From assembly GCF_033568475.1 (NCBI RefSeq), contig NC_133121.1, positions 135,688,375 through 135,752,374 of the forward strand: a stretch of DNA of 64,000 nt. Reading direction: 5' to 3'. The notes below the pieces were generated by a model. That model had not been told where the DNA came from. It did not search any database and saw only the letters and a list, made by a program, of their open reading frames with translations. A program made the translations under genes and the position numbers. Every line of letters starts with the position of its first letter. The first letter of the stretch is position 1. Source of the stretch: Henckelia pumila (lineage: Eukaryota > Streptophyta > Magnoliopsida > Lamiales > Gesneriaceae). This document shows, piece by piece, positions 46,620 through 60,025 of this stretch.

Positions 46620-47653
46620 TAAAAAAATCGTATACCGAAATCAGTCTAGGGTTGAAGAGAGGATTTTTGGCGCAACAATCTATCTCCATACAAGGGCTTA
46701 GAAACATAGATTGGTATTCATGCGGGCGGTGAACTGGAACATAGAAAGAAAAGTCAGAACCGGAATGTGTTCAATGTAGAAGATTCGGACGCTGTAAAAA
46801 GTGGATTTTTCAAATTAGGGTTTCCTTAATTGGGATTTCGCGGTAATTCGTGCGTTACTTATTATAAAATAAATTGTCATACAACAATGCCCGTTAATAG
46901 TTTTTTCAAGACCATGGTACAAATCCATGGACGGGAAATGAAGCTTTTTATTGGATCCAATATATGGCCCATTTACGGCCCATTCCATAATGTGTCAATT
47001 CATGCAGTTCTAAAAAAAGTTTTGGTCAGATTAATAAAATTCTACTAACGTCCCTTGCAACGTCTTGTTACACGCACTAAATAATCCATTTTTTTTATAA
47101 AATTATATTTTAATTAAAATTTTTAAATAAAATGATTGTACTGTATATTAAATAGAAAAATTGGGAGAAAAAATAAGATAAATAGTTAGATGAAAAAAAG
47201 AAAAAAATTGAGATAGTATTGGGAAGCGGTTTATGGTGTGTTTTTTTTTATATATATTTATTCTATATTTTTGTGCACATACCAAAAGATCAATTAAATG
47301 TTTCTTACATAATAGTAGTAATAGACTAGTCCTCACGTGCACGCATTGTGTGCGTATTCAGTCCGTTTTTTTAACAAAAAATCAAAAATAAAATTAGAGA
47401 ATAATTTTAAAAGTGTTTTTTGTATATAAATAAATAAATTTTATAAAAGTAGTATTTTCGTAAATTAATAGTTATCAATGGATTAAAAAAACGTCATTTT
47501 GGTAATTAAATATATATTAAAGATTAAAAGCAAAGGGGTTGGCCATACCGACGTACCAACCCCTCAACTTTAATAAAATAGAAAATATGGAAAATAAATA
47601 TACATATATATATATATATATATAATTTAATACATAATTTTTTGTGTTATTTA
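46620..47653. other. Mitoferrin upstream region and AT-rich intergenic sequence
   Basis: 46620-46860 holds the promoter and 5' UTR of the mitoferrin gene. The remainder is AT-rich, with a TA run at 47600-47622 and no recognised gene. Confidence 0.5.
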
Positions 47654-48593
47654 GGTTTCGTTCAAACATTTACTTTAAAAGGTTTTAGTGTTTTATAAAA
47701 GGAAAAAAATTTAAAATATGTGTTTTGATACAATTTTTGTAAAATATTTTTTTAAAAGTGTTCTTCAAGTATAGTTTTTGTGAGACCTCGGTGTTAAACG
47801 ACTAATCTTGGATTAACTACACTAAAGCATGCAAGAACCAAGACTAAAATAAAACTGAAATATTTTTTTTTTTAAAGAGGGTGTGCTCGGTCTGCTAAAA
47901 AGTGCAGACCGTGCGCCTCCAACACAACAACCTGTTGTTTTTCTCGATGGGGTGTGCGCTCGGTCTGCTAAAAAGTGCCGAACGAGCGCCCCCTGCTGCA
48001 GAACAAAGAAACAGCAGGATTCAACAAGGCTCAACCCAGCATTTTCAAATCAACATCATGCACTACAAATCCAAGGATACAACATGCATAAATCCATTAC
48101 AAGGTAGTTCTAAAGTTAAACAATCTCAACTAGTAGAACATGCTTCAATCTAACTTATTCAAATAATACAACAACAAGAGTTCGAATACAATCTAAGTTC
48201 GATTACAATTCGACTCCCAAAACACCAAGTCTTACTTCTAATCAACTCAACCCTTAGCCATGCTGCCTCTGACTCGGTCCTGCCCCACCTGTTGCCAAGC
48301 ACACAAACAAAGACAAGACAACAGCCGGATAATCCGGTGAAAATTAATATTCCCAATAAAAGAGACTGACATGCAATCATAAAAACATATCAAGTCATAT
48401 ATGAACTCGTTCCTCATATAATCAATTAATCCAGTCAAGTACTGAATTTAAAATGATATGCATGTCTTTAAAACTTCTGGATTATCAAACTCAGATAATC
48501 AAATGGAATTATTCTATTCTTTCTTTCTTCGGTTTGGGATCCCGAAGTTAAAACATCCAACAATCACACCGACTCCCCTCTCGAGGTGGACGT

Positions 48594-50480
48594 TGTTGGA
48601 AAACGGTGTTCAGATCAATTAGAATTGATACCCGGTGCAACGAAAGTTTAAAAATTTATTTTATTAATATGGAACGATTCCATATCTGGGTATCAAAACT
48701 TTTACGATTAAATTTGTGTAAGTAAAATAAATAATCACTATTAAATATTTTACCTTTGTCAAGCAAAAGCTTGATTATGGGCTCCAACAGAATTTAATCT
48801 GCTCTTCTTGTAAATCCCGGGAACTGATGGCGTCACGATCTTTCTCCGGAATTAGGTCCACGAATGGAAAACAGAAACCCTCTGATCGACTGCACTAAAA
48901 ATCAATCAGAAGTTTGCGTAGAGAATAAACAGATATGATCTGTTAATTCAGAATTGTAATTTTTCACAAAAATCACAAGACTGAATTTTCTCCGAAAAGG
49001 GACAAGGATTTTCGAAAAACCCTTAGAAAATAATATGTGGTGTTTTCGAAAATTCTAATAATTAATTGCATGCAATTTTCAAACACTTCACATATATTTA
49101 TAGATAATTTCTAGTTATAATTGTATCAGGACTCTAACTCCTTAAAGCCCACAATCCATAACTTAAGCCCAACAAGCCAAGCCCGTTGTTATAGAAATTA
49201 ATATAAAATTCATCGTGACTCCGATTGATAAACTGATTTCACCAATGTGCACAGAAACCATTTCTGCATCTTTTAGAGTCAAGATAATTTTTCTGAATCC
49301 GAATTCAGTGATTTCCAAAAATGCTCATCCCTATGTCATTCTAGGAAATCTCACTCCCTTTAGTTAAGAAGTCCAACTTCTCTTTCATTAAATTTAACTC
49401 TTTAAATTTAACTATCTCTACGGGGTTTTAGTAATCCATTACTTGTGTAACCCTCAATGGTTCAGGAATACAGCTAGCCGTGGGCTCACAACTCCTTGTG
49501 ACTCGGAACAACAATTTCCGACTTACCCATCGAATCATGGTAAGAGCGCCTAGCAACATCGCCCCATGATTCCCTAGGTATTATTGATAGTGCCTGCAAG
49601 AACCAGTAGATTTTGGTTAGCGTACAGTACGGTCCCTTCAACCATATATCCCGATCGAATCAACAACCATTGGTATATCGAGAGTCGTTCGAGATTCGAT
49701 AACTATGCATAACATCTTGGAGATCAAATAGTGACATCGCATGTGTTACTAGGAAAACCCATTAACCTAAAACACATCATGTACTCTGGCCAGAGATTCG
49801 TCACACTAATATCTCCTCAGATCGCATAGGATATCCACACTCGCAAGTATGTGGTGAATCCTTGACAACAAAGCATCGACTCCTATATGTGTCGTAACTG
49901 TACCCAATCCCGACACCTGATGACCCCAATAGAGTCGGTAAACGAGTCAAAGTACAGTACTAGCATATAGAGTCTCAATGATGTTTCAAGTAATAAGGAC
50001 TAATGGTGTACAACCAAAACCGCGGACTTTATCCACTCGATAAGTGATAACCACTTGGAAAGTCCGAATAGGGTAGTTCGATCATTCATCATATGAATAT
50101 CCATTTGCATGCTTTGAACATCTCTATGTTCCATATCAATGAAACGTGGTACTCGGCATCGCAAATGCTAGTCTCAATCTCGAGCGATCCTTATCCTTAT
50201 TTGCGGACGGCTCAATTGACTAGGAACTGTTTAGAATATACAGTGACTATAAGATGTGTTTCATGATAGTCATCCCCATGTGCTACCACATCTTACATAC
50301 ACTATAGTATATTCAAGGTCTTTATCAAAACAACAATAGTATATCATAATATAACAATATGAAGAAATATAAAGTCAATGCCATTATAAAAGTGTAAATT
50401 ATATTAAACAAAAGATTGTTTTACATAGAGTCATAAAAGCCCTTAGCCACAAGTTGGCTAACCAGGCACTCACTCTTTCA
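48594..50480 (-). repeat. 3' LTR of copia element 1
   Basis: 1887 bp, TG..CA. The polyprotein stop (50399) lies inside this LTR. The adjacent internal sequence on the minus strand is AAGTGGAAGAT, a weak polypurine tract. Confidence 0.95.
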
Positions 50481-53400
50481 ATCTTCCACTTGCCGTAAAG
50501 CCAACTAGTCATACTACGTAATCCCATTGCTTCGCGATGTTTGTCAAACAATGGTCCTGGCAAGGGCTTAGTAAGCGGATCAGCGATATTGTCTGTAGAG
50601 GCCACTCTCTCGACACTGATGTCTCCTCTTTCCACGATCTCCCGGATGATGTGGTATTTCCTCAGTACGTGTTTGGACTTCTGATGAGACCTTGGTTCCT
50701 TTGCTTGAGCAACGGCACCCGTGTTGTCACAGTACACCGGGACTGGACCAACAGCTTCAGGAATTACACCCAACTCTTGGATGAATTTCTTTATCCAAAC
50801 CGCCTCTTTAGCAGCAGCTGATGCTTCAATGTATTCTGCCTCAGTGGTGGAATCCGCTGTGGTGTCCTGCTTGGAACTCTTCCAAGAGACAGCACCGCCA
50901 TTGAGCACGAATACAAATCCAGAGGTTGATTTCGAGTCATCCACATCACATTGGAAGCTAGAGTCGGTATAGCCTTCCAACTTCAATTCTCTCCCTCCAT
51001 AAACCATGAACAAATTCTTAGTCCTTCGGAAGTACTTAAGAATATCCTTCACGGCTTTCCAATGCATTTGACCGGGATTGGCTTGGTATCTGCTCGTGAC
51101 GCTCAGAGCATAGGCCACATCCGGTCTGGTAAATATCATCCCATACATGATACTACCTATGGCTGACGCATATGACACGTGTGTCATCTTCTCTATCTCT
51201 TCGTCAGTTTTGGGACACATAGACTTGGATAGAGAAACTCCATGACACATAGGTAGATGTCCTCTCTTGGACTCATCCATAGAAAACGTTTTCAATATGG
51301 TGTCGATGTAGGTTGATTGAGTGAGTCCTATCATTCTTTTAGATCTATCTCTATAGATCTGAATTCCTAGAATATAGGATGCCTCACCTAAATCCTTCAT
51401 CGAGAATCTACCTGATAACCATATCTTTGTTGACTGCAACATCCCTACATCATTTCCCATGAGTAGGATGTCATCAACATAAAGTACTAAGAATGTTACC
51501 GCATTCTTAACTACTTTCTTGTACACGCATGGTTCCTCCGGGTTCTTGATGAAACCAAAATCCTTTATTGTTTCATCAAATTTCTGGTTCCAACTTCTTG
51601 ATGCTTGTTTGAGACCATAGATTGATCTCTGAAGCTTGCATACCTTATGCTCGATTCCCATGGATGTGTATCCCTCAGGTTGCGTCATATAGATCTCTTC
51701 CTTAATGTTTCCATTAAGAAATGCAGTCTTTACATCCATTTGCCATATCTCATAGTCATACCATGCTGCTATGGCAATAAGGATTCTTATGGACTTGAAC
51801 ATTGCGACTGGTGAAAAGGTTTCATCATAGTCAACTCCTTGTCTTTGAGCATAACCTTTTGCCACCAATCGTGTCTTATAGGTCAATACCTTTCCATCAG
51901 GCTCAAGCTTTCTCTTGTAGATCCATTTGCACCCAATTGGAACAATTCCATCGGGAGGATCTACTAAAGACCAAACTTGGTTAGAATGCATCGAGTCTAT
52001 TTCCGATTGCATAGCTTCAAGCCATAAATTCGAATCCGCATCATAAATTGCTTCCTTGAAGTTTCTTGGATCACATCCAATGACGGGTTCACTTTGATCC
52101 CCTTCAAGAAGAAGACCATATCTAATAGGAGGCCTAGAAGTCCTCTCGAATCTCATAGTAATAGGCGTGTCTTGTGATGATTCTTGAGGTGTAGGATCGC
52201 TATTTTGTATCTCGGGTTCTTCTCGAATTTCTTCGAGTTCCATCATCTTGCCTTTCTTATCCAATAAGAACTCCTTCTCCAAGAAGGTGGCATTCCTTGA
52301 AACAAACACTTTTGTTTCAGCAGGATGATAGAAATAATATCCGATTGAATTCTTTGGATACCCTACAAAATAACATAAAGTGGATCGACTATCCAATTTA
52401 TCTCCCACTGTCTGCTTCACGTAAGCAGGACATCCCCAAATCCTCAAGTACGAATACTTAGGAGCTTTGCCATTCCATAACTCGTATGGTGTTTTATTTA
52501 CTGCTTTAGTGTGGACGTTGTTTAACAACAATACCGCCGTTTCAAGCGCGTAGCCCCAAAACGAAGGTGGGAGCTCAGTGAAGCTCATCATGGATCGAAC
52601 CATGTCCAACAAAGTTCGATTGCGACGCTCCGAAACACCATTAAGCTGAGGTGTAATAGGAGGAGTCCACTGAGAGAGAATTCCATTCTCTTTTAGATAG
52701 TCCAAAAACTCGGTACTTAAGTATTCTCCACCTCGATCCGATCGAAGTGCCTTAATACTTTTACCTAGTTTGTTTTCTACTTCAGCCTTGAATTCTTTGA
52801 ACTTTTCAAATGCTTCAGACTTATATTTCATTAAATATAAATACCCATACCTAGAATGATCATCAGTAAAGGTAATGAAGTAGGTGTTGCCACATTTAGT
52901 ACCAATCCTAAATGGACCACAAACATCTGTATGGATCAAATCCAACAGATTTTGACTACGCTCAGGTTTCCCTTTGAAAGGAGATTTAGTCATTTTTTCC
53001 TTTAGGCAGGACTCACAAGTAGGTAGAGAGTTAATATCAGACATATCAAACATGCCCTCTCCCACTAGCTTGTTCATCCTCCTTGAGAAAATATGACCTA
53101 GCCTAGCATGCCAAATGTTTGCCTGACTATTGTCCTTCCTTTTAATTGTTGTTACCGGTTTATCAACATAATTAATTGGAACGTCTTTTAATTTTAAGAT
53201 ATATAGATCGTTTTCAAGTTGTCCATTTCCAATCAAACATTCATTCTTGTAAATATTACAAATCCCATTCACAAAATTGCAAGAAAAACCATCTCTATCA
53301 AGCATAGAAATAGATATAATGTTTTTGACCAAATCCGGAACATATAAAACATCTCTCAAAAATAACTTAAAATTGTTCTGCAAAACTAAATAAATGTCTC

Positions 53401-54403
53401 CTATAGCTTTGGCTTCGACTCTAGAACCATTCCCGAGCCTTAGCTGGGTCTCACCCATCCTTAGCTTACGACTTCTTGTCATCACCTGCAAATCATTGCA
53501 AATGTGAGATCCACATCCGGTATCCAATACCCAAGAAGAAGTATTAAGCGAAACATTTATTTCAATGTAAAACATACCCTTTGCAGTTCGCAACTGTTCG
53601 AGGTATTCTTTGCAGTTACATTTCCAATGACCGGGTTTCTTGCAGTAATGGCAAACGTTTTCATCTTTTATCTCAATTGAAGCCTTGGACTTTTCCTTCT
53701 TATTTGGTACAATCTTCTTGGGCGGGGCAGAACGTTTCTTACCCTTTCCACTTGGTCTTTTCTTAGAGTTAGAAGAGGAGCCAACCAAGAGTACCGGTTT
53801 ATCCTTTTTTAGTGTGGCTTCATATGTGACAAGCATATTGACCATCTCTTCAAGGGTGGCCTCTATCTTGTTCATATTGAAGTTCATCACAAAACCGTCA
53901 AACGATGAAGGAAGTGATAGAAGAAACAAGTCCGCCCTAAGTTCATGCTCCAAAGTCAAGTCGAGTGTTACCAACTTTTCAATGAGCCCAATCATGCGTA
54001 CCCCATGCTCACGGACCGAAGTCCCATCTCGCATGCGGCTCGTCATGAGCTCTCTGACGGTGGCATACCTCTCCGATCTTGACTGAGCTCCAAAGAGTTC
54101 CTTGAGGTTCTTGTGAATGTCAGCAGCATTCACGGCATCCTCGAATCTCCTTTGAAGCTCATCAGACATTGAAGCCTGCATGTAGCATTTGGCCTTGATA
54201 TCATGGTCCCACCATAAATCAAGTTTGGCCAACTATTCCGGACTTGTATTAGCCGGGGCTTCCTTCGGATGCGGCTTCTCTAACACGTAGAAAGCTTTTT
54301 CCGAAGTGAGAATAATTTTCAACTTACGGAACCATTCCGTATAGTTTGCGCCAGTCAATTTGTTTTGTTCGAGAATTGAAAACAGTGGATTGCGAGAAGT
54401 CAT
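50399..54403 (-). pseudogene. Copia element 1 Gag-Pol polyprotein, one premature stop
   Basis: The natural start ATG is at 54401-54403 (MTSRNPLFSILEQNKLTGAN). A TAG at 54233-54235 interrupts codon 57, after which 1277 codons stay open. Domains, numbered from the first Met after the stop: Gag 1-150; zinc knuckle CX2CX4HX4C near 194-207 (CHYCKKPGHWKCNC); protease WVLDTG near 234; integrase HH-CC region near 375-410 and catalytic D (HTDVCGP, ~436), D (RSDRGGE, ~499) and E (NGVSERRNR, ~535); reverse transcriptase with YVDD at 918-921; RNase H near 1086-1240 (GYTDSSFQ, STTEAEYIEA). Domain order IN before RT defines Ty1/copia. All catalytic motifs look intact, so only the Gag stop disables normal translation. 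The copia lineage was not settled. Confidence 0.94.
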
Positions 54404-56005
54404 TGTAATAGTATACTGAAAATGAAACAGACAATAATCAATGATTTGTTTAATTAATTTACTAAGACATAAAATATGGCGAATTTCATTTTATGAATTA
54501 CACTCCCACTATTTTGACGATTTCACTACCCTCTAGTGAAAACGAGAAACATTTTCTTTAGTGGGAACATGGAGTCCAATTGACAAACTATGGTCCCGAA
54601 TAATATCAGCCAACCATAATTTTCAAAAGGTAGAGCCCAATTGCTTCCAAAGCAACCTCCATGTTTTTACCTCATGTCCAATAAGGGCCCAATAATATGA
54701 CACCGTTTATTGTGACATGTCAAGATGACCCATCAATATTAAGTTGTGATGGACGGTCGCCATGTGGATCCCCAATAATATGAGCCAATCCCATGGGAGT
54801 TCCACCCAACTTACAACATGTGTCGATCCAATGTACAGCTTTCCGACGAACGGCCCCCCCCCCCCAATAATATGAGCCGGACCGTATCCGCGGGTAGCAT
54901 CACATACATTGATCGTTGATGGAAGGTAGGAATTTTTAAACAATATTTAAAATTCCTTTTGTTTATCTTGATATCAATTTTAAATCATATTTAAAATGAG
55001 GAATTCTATTTTGAAAATTTGTCTCATCATGCAATTTATGTATGCTTGCGGGATTCATACAATTTTGTCTAAACATGCATACATCAATAATATCATATAT
55101 TATTTAAGGATGATCGATCCCATTAACTAATCGACCCGTGGTTGCCAATCACGAGTCTAATTCCAATCCTAGGTGATATGTAAGTATGCAATGCAATCCT
55201 ATTACATTGTGCTTCCAATTTACATTTCTTCGGTCTTCATTGTCTGTTGGGCCCACCATTTCTTCAAATCTTTGTCTCCCACTAAGTCTAATAAATTTAC
55301 ATTAAATTTCGATGACAAATATGAGATACATTTTAGGGGTGGAAACGGGCCATAAACCAGGCCCACTTTTATTACATATGACAATCATATTGGGCTATAA
55401 ACCAAGCCCATTAATAAACACCAACAACAATAAGACAAATGTAAATCACCTAACATACACCTAAAACATTGGTCATGACAATCGATCATCGTTTTATCCA
55501 ATAATTAATTCAATAATTAAAATAATTGGATAAACATGCAATGGCATCATAATTAAAAGATAAAATCATATTTTATCTTATCCATCCATAAGATCATATC
55601 TTATCATCAATTGCACCAAAATAATTAATTTTATAAAATCTAATTTAACGGATAAAATTTATAAATTTTACAAAAATTCAAATTTATCCAAAAATCAATT
55701 TTAAAAATTTCGGACTCGAACAATTCGATCCGATGCCTCGTGATCTAATCAAAAACAATTTTCGATCGGATCAAACACTAGAATTCAAAAATTCAAAATT
55801 TTTTCAAAAATTAAAATTTTTAATTTTCCGGGCTGCCCGGGACAATCCCGGGCAGCCCGTGCCCCGACCGGGGCTCGGGCTAGGCAGCCCGTCGCTGCCC
55901 GTGTTTTGCCCGTCAAAAATTTAATTTTTAAAAATTTGTTTTGTTTCAAAAACCGAGGCTTAAAAATTTTGTACAATCGATTAATTTAATCGTTTGATCT
56001 GAGCA
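54404..56005 (-). other. Untranslated leader of copia element 1
   Basis: 1.6 kb without a long frame. Notable are a spaced motif (AATAATATGA/C near 54598, 54690, 54773 and 54865, every 83-92 bp), a run of C at 54855-54867 and a strong GC hairpin at 55829-55859. Confidence 0.75.
55829..55859. repeat. 14-bp perfect GC-rich hairpin in the copia leader
   Basis: CGGGCTGCCCGGGA, loop CAA, then TCCCGGGCAGCCCG. GGCAGCCCG recurs at 55851-55859 and again at 55882-55890. It lies about 150 nt downstream of the primer-binding site in the sense of transcription, where packaging or dimerisation signals are expected. Confidence 0.9.
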
Positions 56006-56022
56006 ACCTGGCTTTGATACCA
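56006..56022 (-). promoter_or_regulatory. Primer-binding site of copia element 1 (initiator tRNA-Met)
   Basis: The minus strand directly after the 5' LTR reads TGGTATCAAAGCCAGG, complementary to the 3' end of initiator methionine tRNA with one mismatch. Confidence 0.9.
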
Positions 56023-56023
56023 C

Positions 56024-57910
56024 TGTTGGAAAACGGTGTTCAAATCAATTAGAATTGATACCCGGTGCAGCGGAAGTTTAAAAATTTATTTTATTAATAT
56101 GGAACGATTTCATATCTGGGTATCAAAACTTTTACGATTAAATTTGTGTAAGTAAAATAAATAATCACTATTAAATATTTTACCTTTGTCAAGCAAAAGC
56201 TTGATTATGGACTCCAACAGAATTTAATCTGCTCTTCTTGTAAATCCCGGGAACTGATGGCGTCACGATCTTTCTCTGGAATTAGGTCCACGAATGGAAA
56301 ACAGAAACCCTCTGATTGACTGCACTAGAAATCAATCAGAAGTTTGCGTAGAGAATAAACAGATATGATCTGTTAATTCAGAATTGTAATTTTTCACAAA
56401 AATCACAAGACTGAATTTTCTCCGAAAAGGGACAAGGATTTTCGAAAAACCCTTAGAAAATAATATGTGGTGTTTTCGAAAATTCTAATAATTAATTGCA
56501 TGCAATTTTCGAACACTGCACATATATTTATAGATAATTTCTAGTTATAATTGTATCAGGACTCTAACTCCTTAAAGTCCACAATCCATAACTTAAGCCC
56601 AACAAGCCAAGCCCGTTGTTATAGAAATTAATATAAAATTCATCGTGACTCCGATTGATAAACTGATTTCACCAATGTGCACAGAAACCATTTCTGCATC
56701 TTTTAGAGTCAAGATAATTTTTCTGAATCCGAATTCAGTGATTTCCAAAAATGCCCATCCCTATGTCATTTTAGGAAATCCCACTCCCTTTAGTTAAGAA
56801 GTCCAACTTCTCTTTCATTAAATTTAACTCTTTAAATTTAACTATCTCTACGGGGTTTTAGTAATCCATTACTTGTGTAACCCTCAATGGTTCAGGAATA
56901 CAGCTAGCCGTGGGCTCACAACTCCTTGTGACTCGGAACAACAATTTCCGACTTACCCATCGAATCATGGTAAGAGCGCCTAGCAACATCGCCCCATGAT
57001 TCCCTAGGTATTACTGATAGTGCCTGCAAGAACCAGTAGATTTTGGTTAGCGTACAGTACGGTCCCTTCAACCATATATCCCGATCGAATCAACAACCAT
57101 TGGTATATTGAGAGTCGTTCGAGATTCGATAACTATGCATAACATCTTGGAGATCAAATAGTGACATTGCATGTGTTACTAGGAAAACCCATTAACCTAA
57201 AACACATCATGTACTCTGGCCAAAGATTCGTCACACTAATATCTCCTCAGATCGCATAGGATATCCACACTCGCAAGTATGTGGTGAATCCTTGACAACA
57301 AAGCATCGACTCTTATATGTGTCATAACTGTACCCAATCCCGACACCTGATGACCCCAATAGAGTCGGTAAACGAGTCAAAGTACAGTACTAGCATATAG
57401 AGTCTCAATGATGTTTCAAGTAATAAGGACTAATGGTGTATAACCAAAACCGCGGACTTTATCCACTCGATAAGTGATAACCACTTGGAAAGTCCGAATA
57501 GGGTAGTTCGATCATTCATCATATGAATATCCATTTGCATGCTTTGAACATCTCTATGTTCCATACCAATGAAACGTGGTACTCGGCATCGCAAATGCTA
57601 GTCTCAATCTCGAGCGATCCTTATCCTTATTTGCGGACGGCTCAATTAACTAGGAACTGTTTAGAATATACAGTGACTATAAGATGTGTTTCATGATAGC
57701 CATCCCCATGTGCTACCACATCTTACATACACTATAGTATATTCAAGGTCTTTATCAAAACAACAATAGTATATCATAATATAACAATATGAAGAAAGAT
57801 AAAGTCAATGCCATTATAAAAGTGTAAATTATATTAAACAAAAGATTGTTTTACATAGAGTCATAAAAGCCCTTAGCCACAAGTTGGCTAACCGGGCACC
57901 CACTCTTTCA
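56024..57910 (-). repeat. 5' LTR of copia element 1
   Basis: 1887 bp, about 98.6% identical by eye to the 3' LTR. It should hold the element's promoter on the minus strand. Confidence 0.95.
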
Positions 57911-59201
57911 TACGTGGCATGTTTTAATCCTCTAGACTCCATAGCATTATAGTGAGCTACTCGACAAGGTACTAAATCGCCTACCAAGCCACTCGACTAC
58001 AATCCCTAGATCGTCTAATTTAAATTGAAATAAATCAAGGTTCAATATGAATGCATATGAAACTCAAGCATTCAAATATCCTTTAAACAAATAGTCAAAT
58101 AAGCATATAAACATGCAGTATGTGATTTTCTTCTAAGATACTCGAATCAATCTCGATTCGAGTTAATCGTCCTATACTAATCCAAGTCATCTTATACCTT
58201 CTCGTCGTTTCACAATCTTCAATCTGTAAAACAACAAATCTCAATTCAATAACTATTCCAGTTCTACGATCGATAAGTAAGAAAGTCGATACTATACCGG
58301 CTCAATCTTCCAAACTGATCGAATCTCAAATCCCGCAACTCCAAGGACTTTGAATCAATCTAACAGAAGAAGTCACATGATCAATAACGATAGTAAAACT
58401 TCATCAAACTCGGTATAATCAAATCAATAGAAACTATATCCCGAAACTCAAACTGACGGCATAACGACTATAAACTGATCAAACCAAAATCGTAGACAGC
58501 AGAATATCAATTCAGATTACTCATATCAATCATCTAACATCATTTTCAAGTGAAACCCAACATATCTCAAAAATCCAAATTTCGAAAATCATAAGAAAAT
58601 TCATATCAAATCCATTCGTCGATAGATCTTCGAACCGTCTTAGATATACGATCACTGCTAACTCATAATCATCATCTCCGAATATAAACAAATTCTAAAA
58701 ATATCGAAAAACTCAAACTTCTCAGAATTAAGATAAACTTACTTCCAAACGTAGCACTCGTCGCTGCGATCGCAAATATCAACTTCAGATCAAATTCCAA
58801 CGGACGGATCGAGTTAAAATCAAAATCACAAAAGCTTGGAAGTTTTTCTCTCGCCTTCAATGGAGATAGGTGACTTGGAGGGGAATGGAGGAAAATGAAG
58901 AAGACTTAGTCAAGTCTCTATGTTATAACAAATCTCCTTTTTGCGTTTTAGTCCCTGAAAATTCCAAAATTTGCAAAATAGTTCTTGATCAATAAAAAGT
59001 CGGCTCTTGAATTTTGAAATCACTGATTGTCTCAAATAAGTTCAATTAAGATAAAAATGGGGTGTTACAGTTTTTAAAGAATGATTAAGAGATGTTTTAG
59101 AATAGAATTATGGAAGACAATTTGAACAACATTGATTTTGAAATGTTAAAATATTTTTTATAGAATAGTTGTCCAAACACATATTTATTTTTAAAACAAC
59201 T

Positions 59202-60010
59202 TGTTAGGTTTGGATAGTCTGAAATCACAGAAATATTAGAAATAATTTTTCGAGTTTGTGTTATCTTTCAGTGTTGTCAACACTTCAAGAGAACACTATG
59301 CAGCAGAATAATCCACTAACAGTAAAAGTAAATAGCACACAGATATTTATATGCATAAGTATAAAATACTTGTGCGATGCCTCATGGCGAAATAATCACT
59401 AGAAAATCAAATCATTTTACAAAAACCAACTAGTGATTGTTTTATGAAAAAATATTACTTTTTTCAATAGATTGAGAAAATAAATGACTTCCTAAACACT
59501 AGTAAGAACTAGAATAAAACATCAATAGGAAGTACTTAAGCCGAAAAACAAAAATCAAAGAAACACTTTCTGAACAACACTTCACTCGTGTGTTTTTTAG
59601 TGTTTCCAACACTACTCGACAACACAACGTAACAACAATGAACACTCCAAAAATTCTTCAACAAACGATCTTCAAAGCTCCAGAATTTCTGCAGTGATCA
59701 GCATGTATTTTCTGTGTATTTTGCTCTCTCTCTCGTCGTCTCTCGTCTCTCTTTTAAACGTTCCACCATCTCCTTTAAATAGAGATTAAAATTCCTTCCA
59801 TAATTAGTATCCTACAAAATATGGAAACAAAGTTCATTAGGAAATAAACTCTTTTAAATGCAAAGAAATCATATCTTACTAATCAATGACAATTATAAAT
59901 CTACAAAATATCAAGTCTAGAAAGGCAAAACTCATAAATAAGATCTCATTAAAATTAGAAAAATATCATTAAGGAATTTATATCTTGCAAGGTAAGTCAT
60001 ATTCCTTTCA
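59202..60010 (-). repeat. 3' LTR of copia element 2
   Basis: TG..CA, 809 bp, ending CCTTTCA next to the polypurine tract. Contains palindrome copies at 59270 and 59599. Confidence 0.8.
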
Positions 60011-60025
60011 ATCTCCCCCTTTTTT
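60011..60025 (-). promoter_or_regulatory. Polypurine tract of copia element 2
   Basis: Minus-strand AAAAAAGGGGGAGAT lies immediately upstream of the 3' LTR, as needed for plus-strand DNA priming. A second similar tract is at 60431-60442. Confidence 0.8.

Larger units (their letters stand above)
48594..57910 (-). mobile_element. Near-intact Ty1/copia retrotransposon (copia element 1), 9317 bp
   Basis: Two LTRs of identical length (1887 bp: 48594-50480 and 56024-57910) flank an internal region with a single large polyprotein frame on the minus strand. Target duplication is (G/T)ACGT at 48589-48593 and 57911-57915, one mismatch. LTRs start TGAAAGAGTGAGTG and end TTTTCCAACA on the minus strand. 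By eye about 27 substitutions and no indels separate the LTRs (roughly 1.4%), nearly all transitions, so the insertion is young. A 1.6-kb untranslated leader separates the primer-binding site from the polyprotein start. Confidence 0.95.
47779..59069 (-). mobile_element. Ty3/gypsy-type solo LTR split by copia element 1
   Basis: The target duplication GTTTT is at 47774-47778 and 59070-59074. On the minus strand it starts TGTAACACCCCATTTTTATC and ends ...GGTCTCACA, as in plant gypsy LTRs. Without the inserted copia element it is about 1.97 kb, has no coding domain and a single set of ends, so it is best read as a solo LTR. Its left part holds a short tandem repeat of GCTCGGTCTGCTAAAAAGTG (47885 and 47960). 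Confidence 0.82.
47654..59201. mobile_element. MITE (family of 25979) split by nested retrotransposons
   Basis: The left part (47654-47778) starts GGTTTCGTTCAAACA and follows the 25979 element through GTGTTCTTCAAGTATAGTTTT. The match resumes at 59070 with GTTTTTAAAGAAT and runs to AACAACTT at 59201, where a second copia element begins. The intact relative at 25979-26329 confirms the two parts were once contiguous. Confidence 0.9.

Noticed and set aside
50537-54086. Plus-strand frames opposite the copia polyprotein
   Set aside because: Antisense shadows of a well-supported minus-strand Gag-Pol frame.
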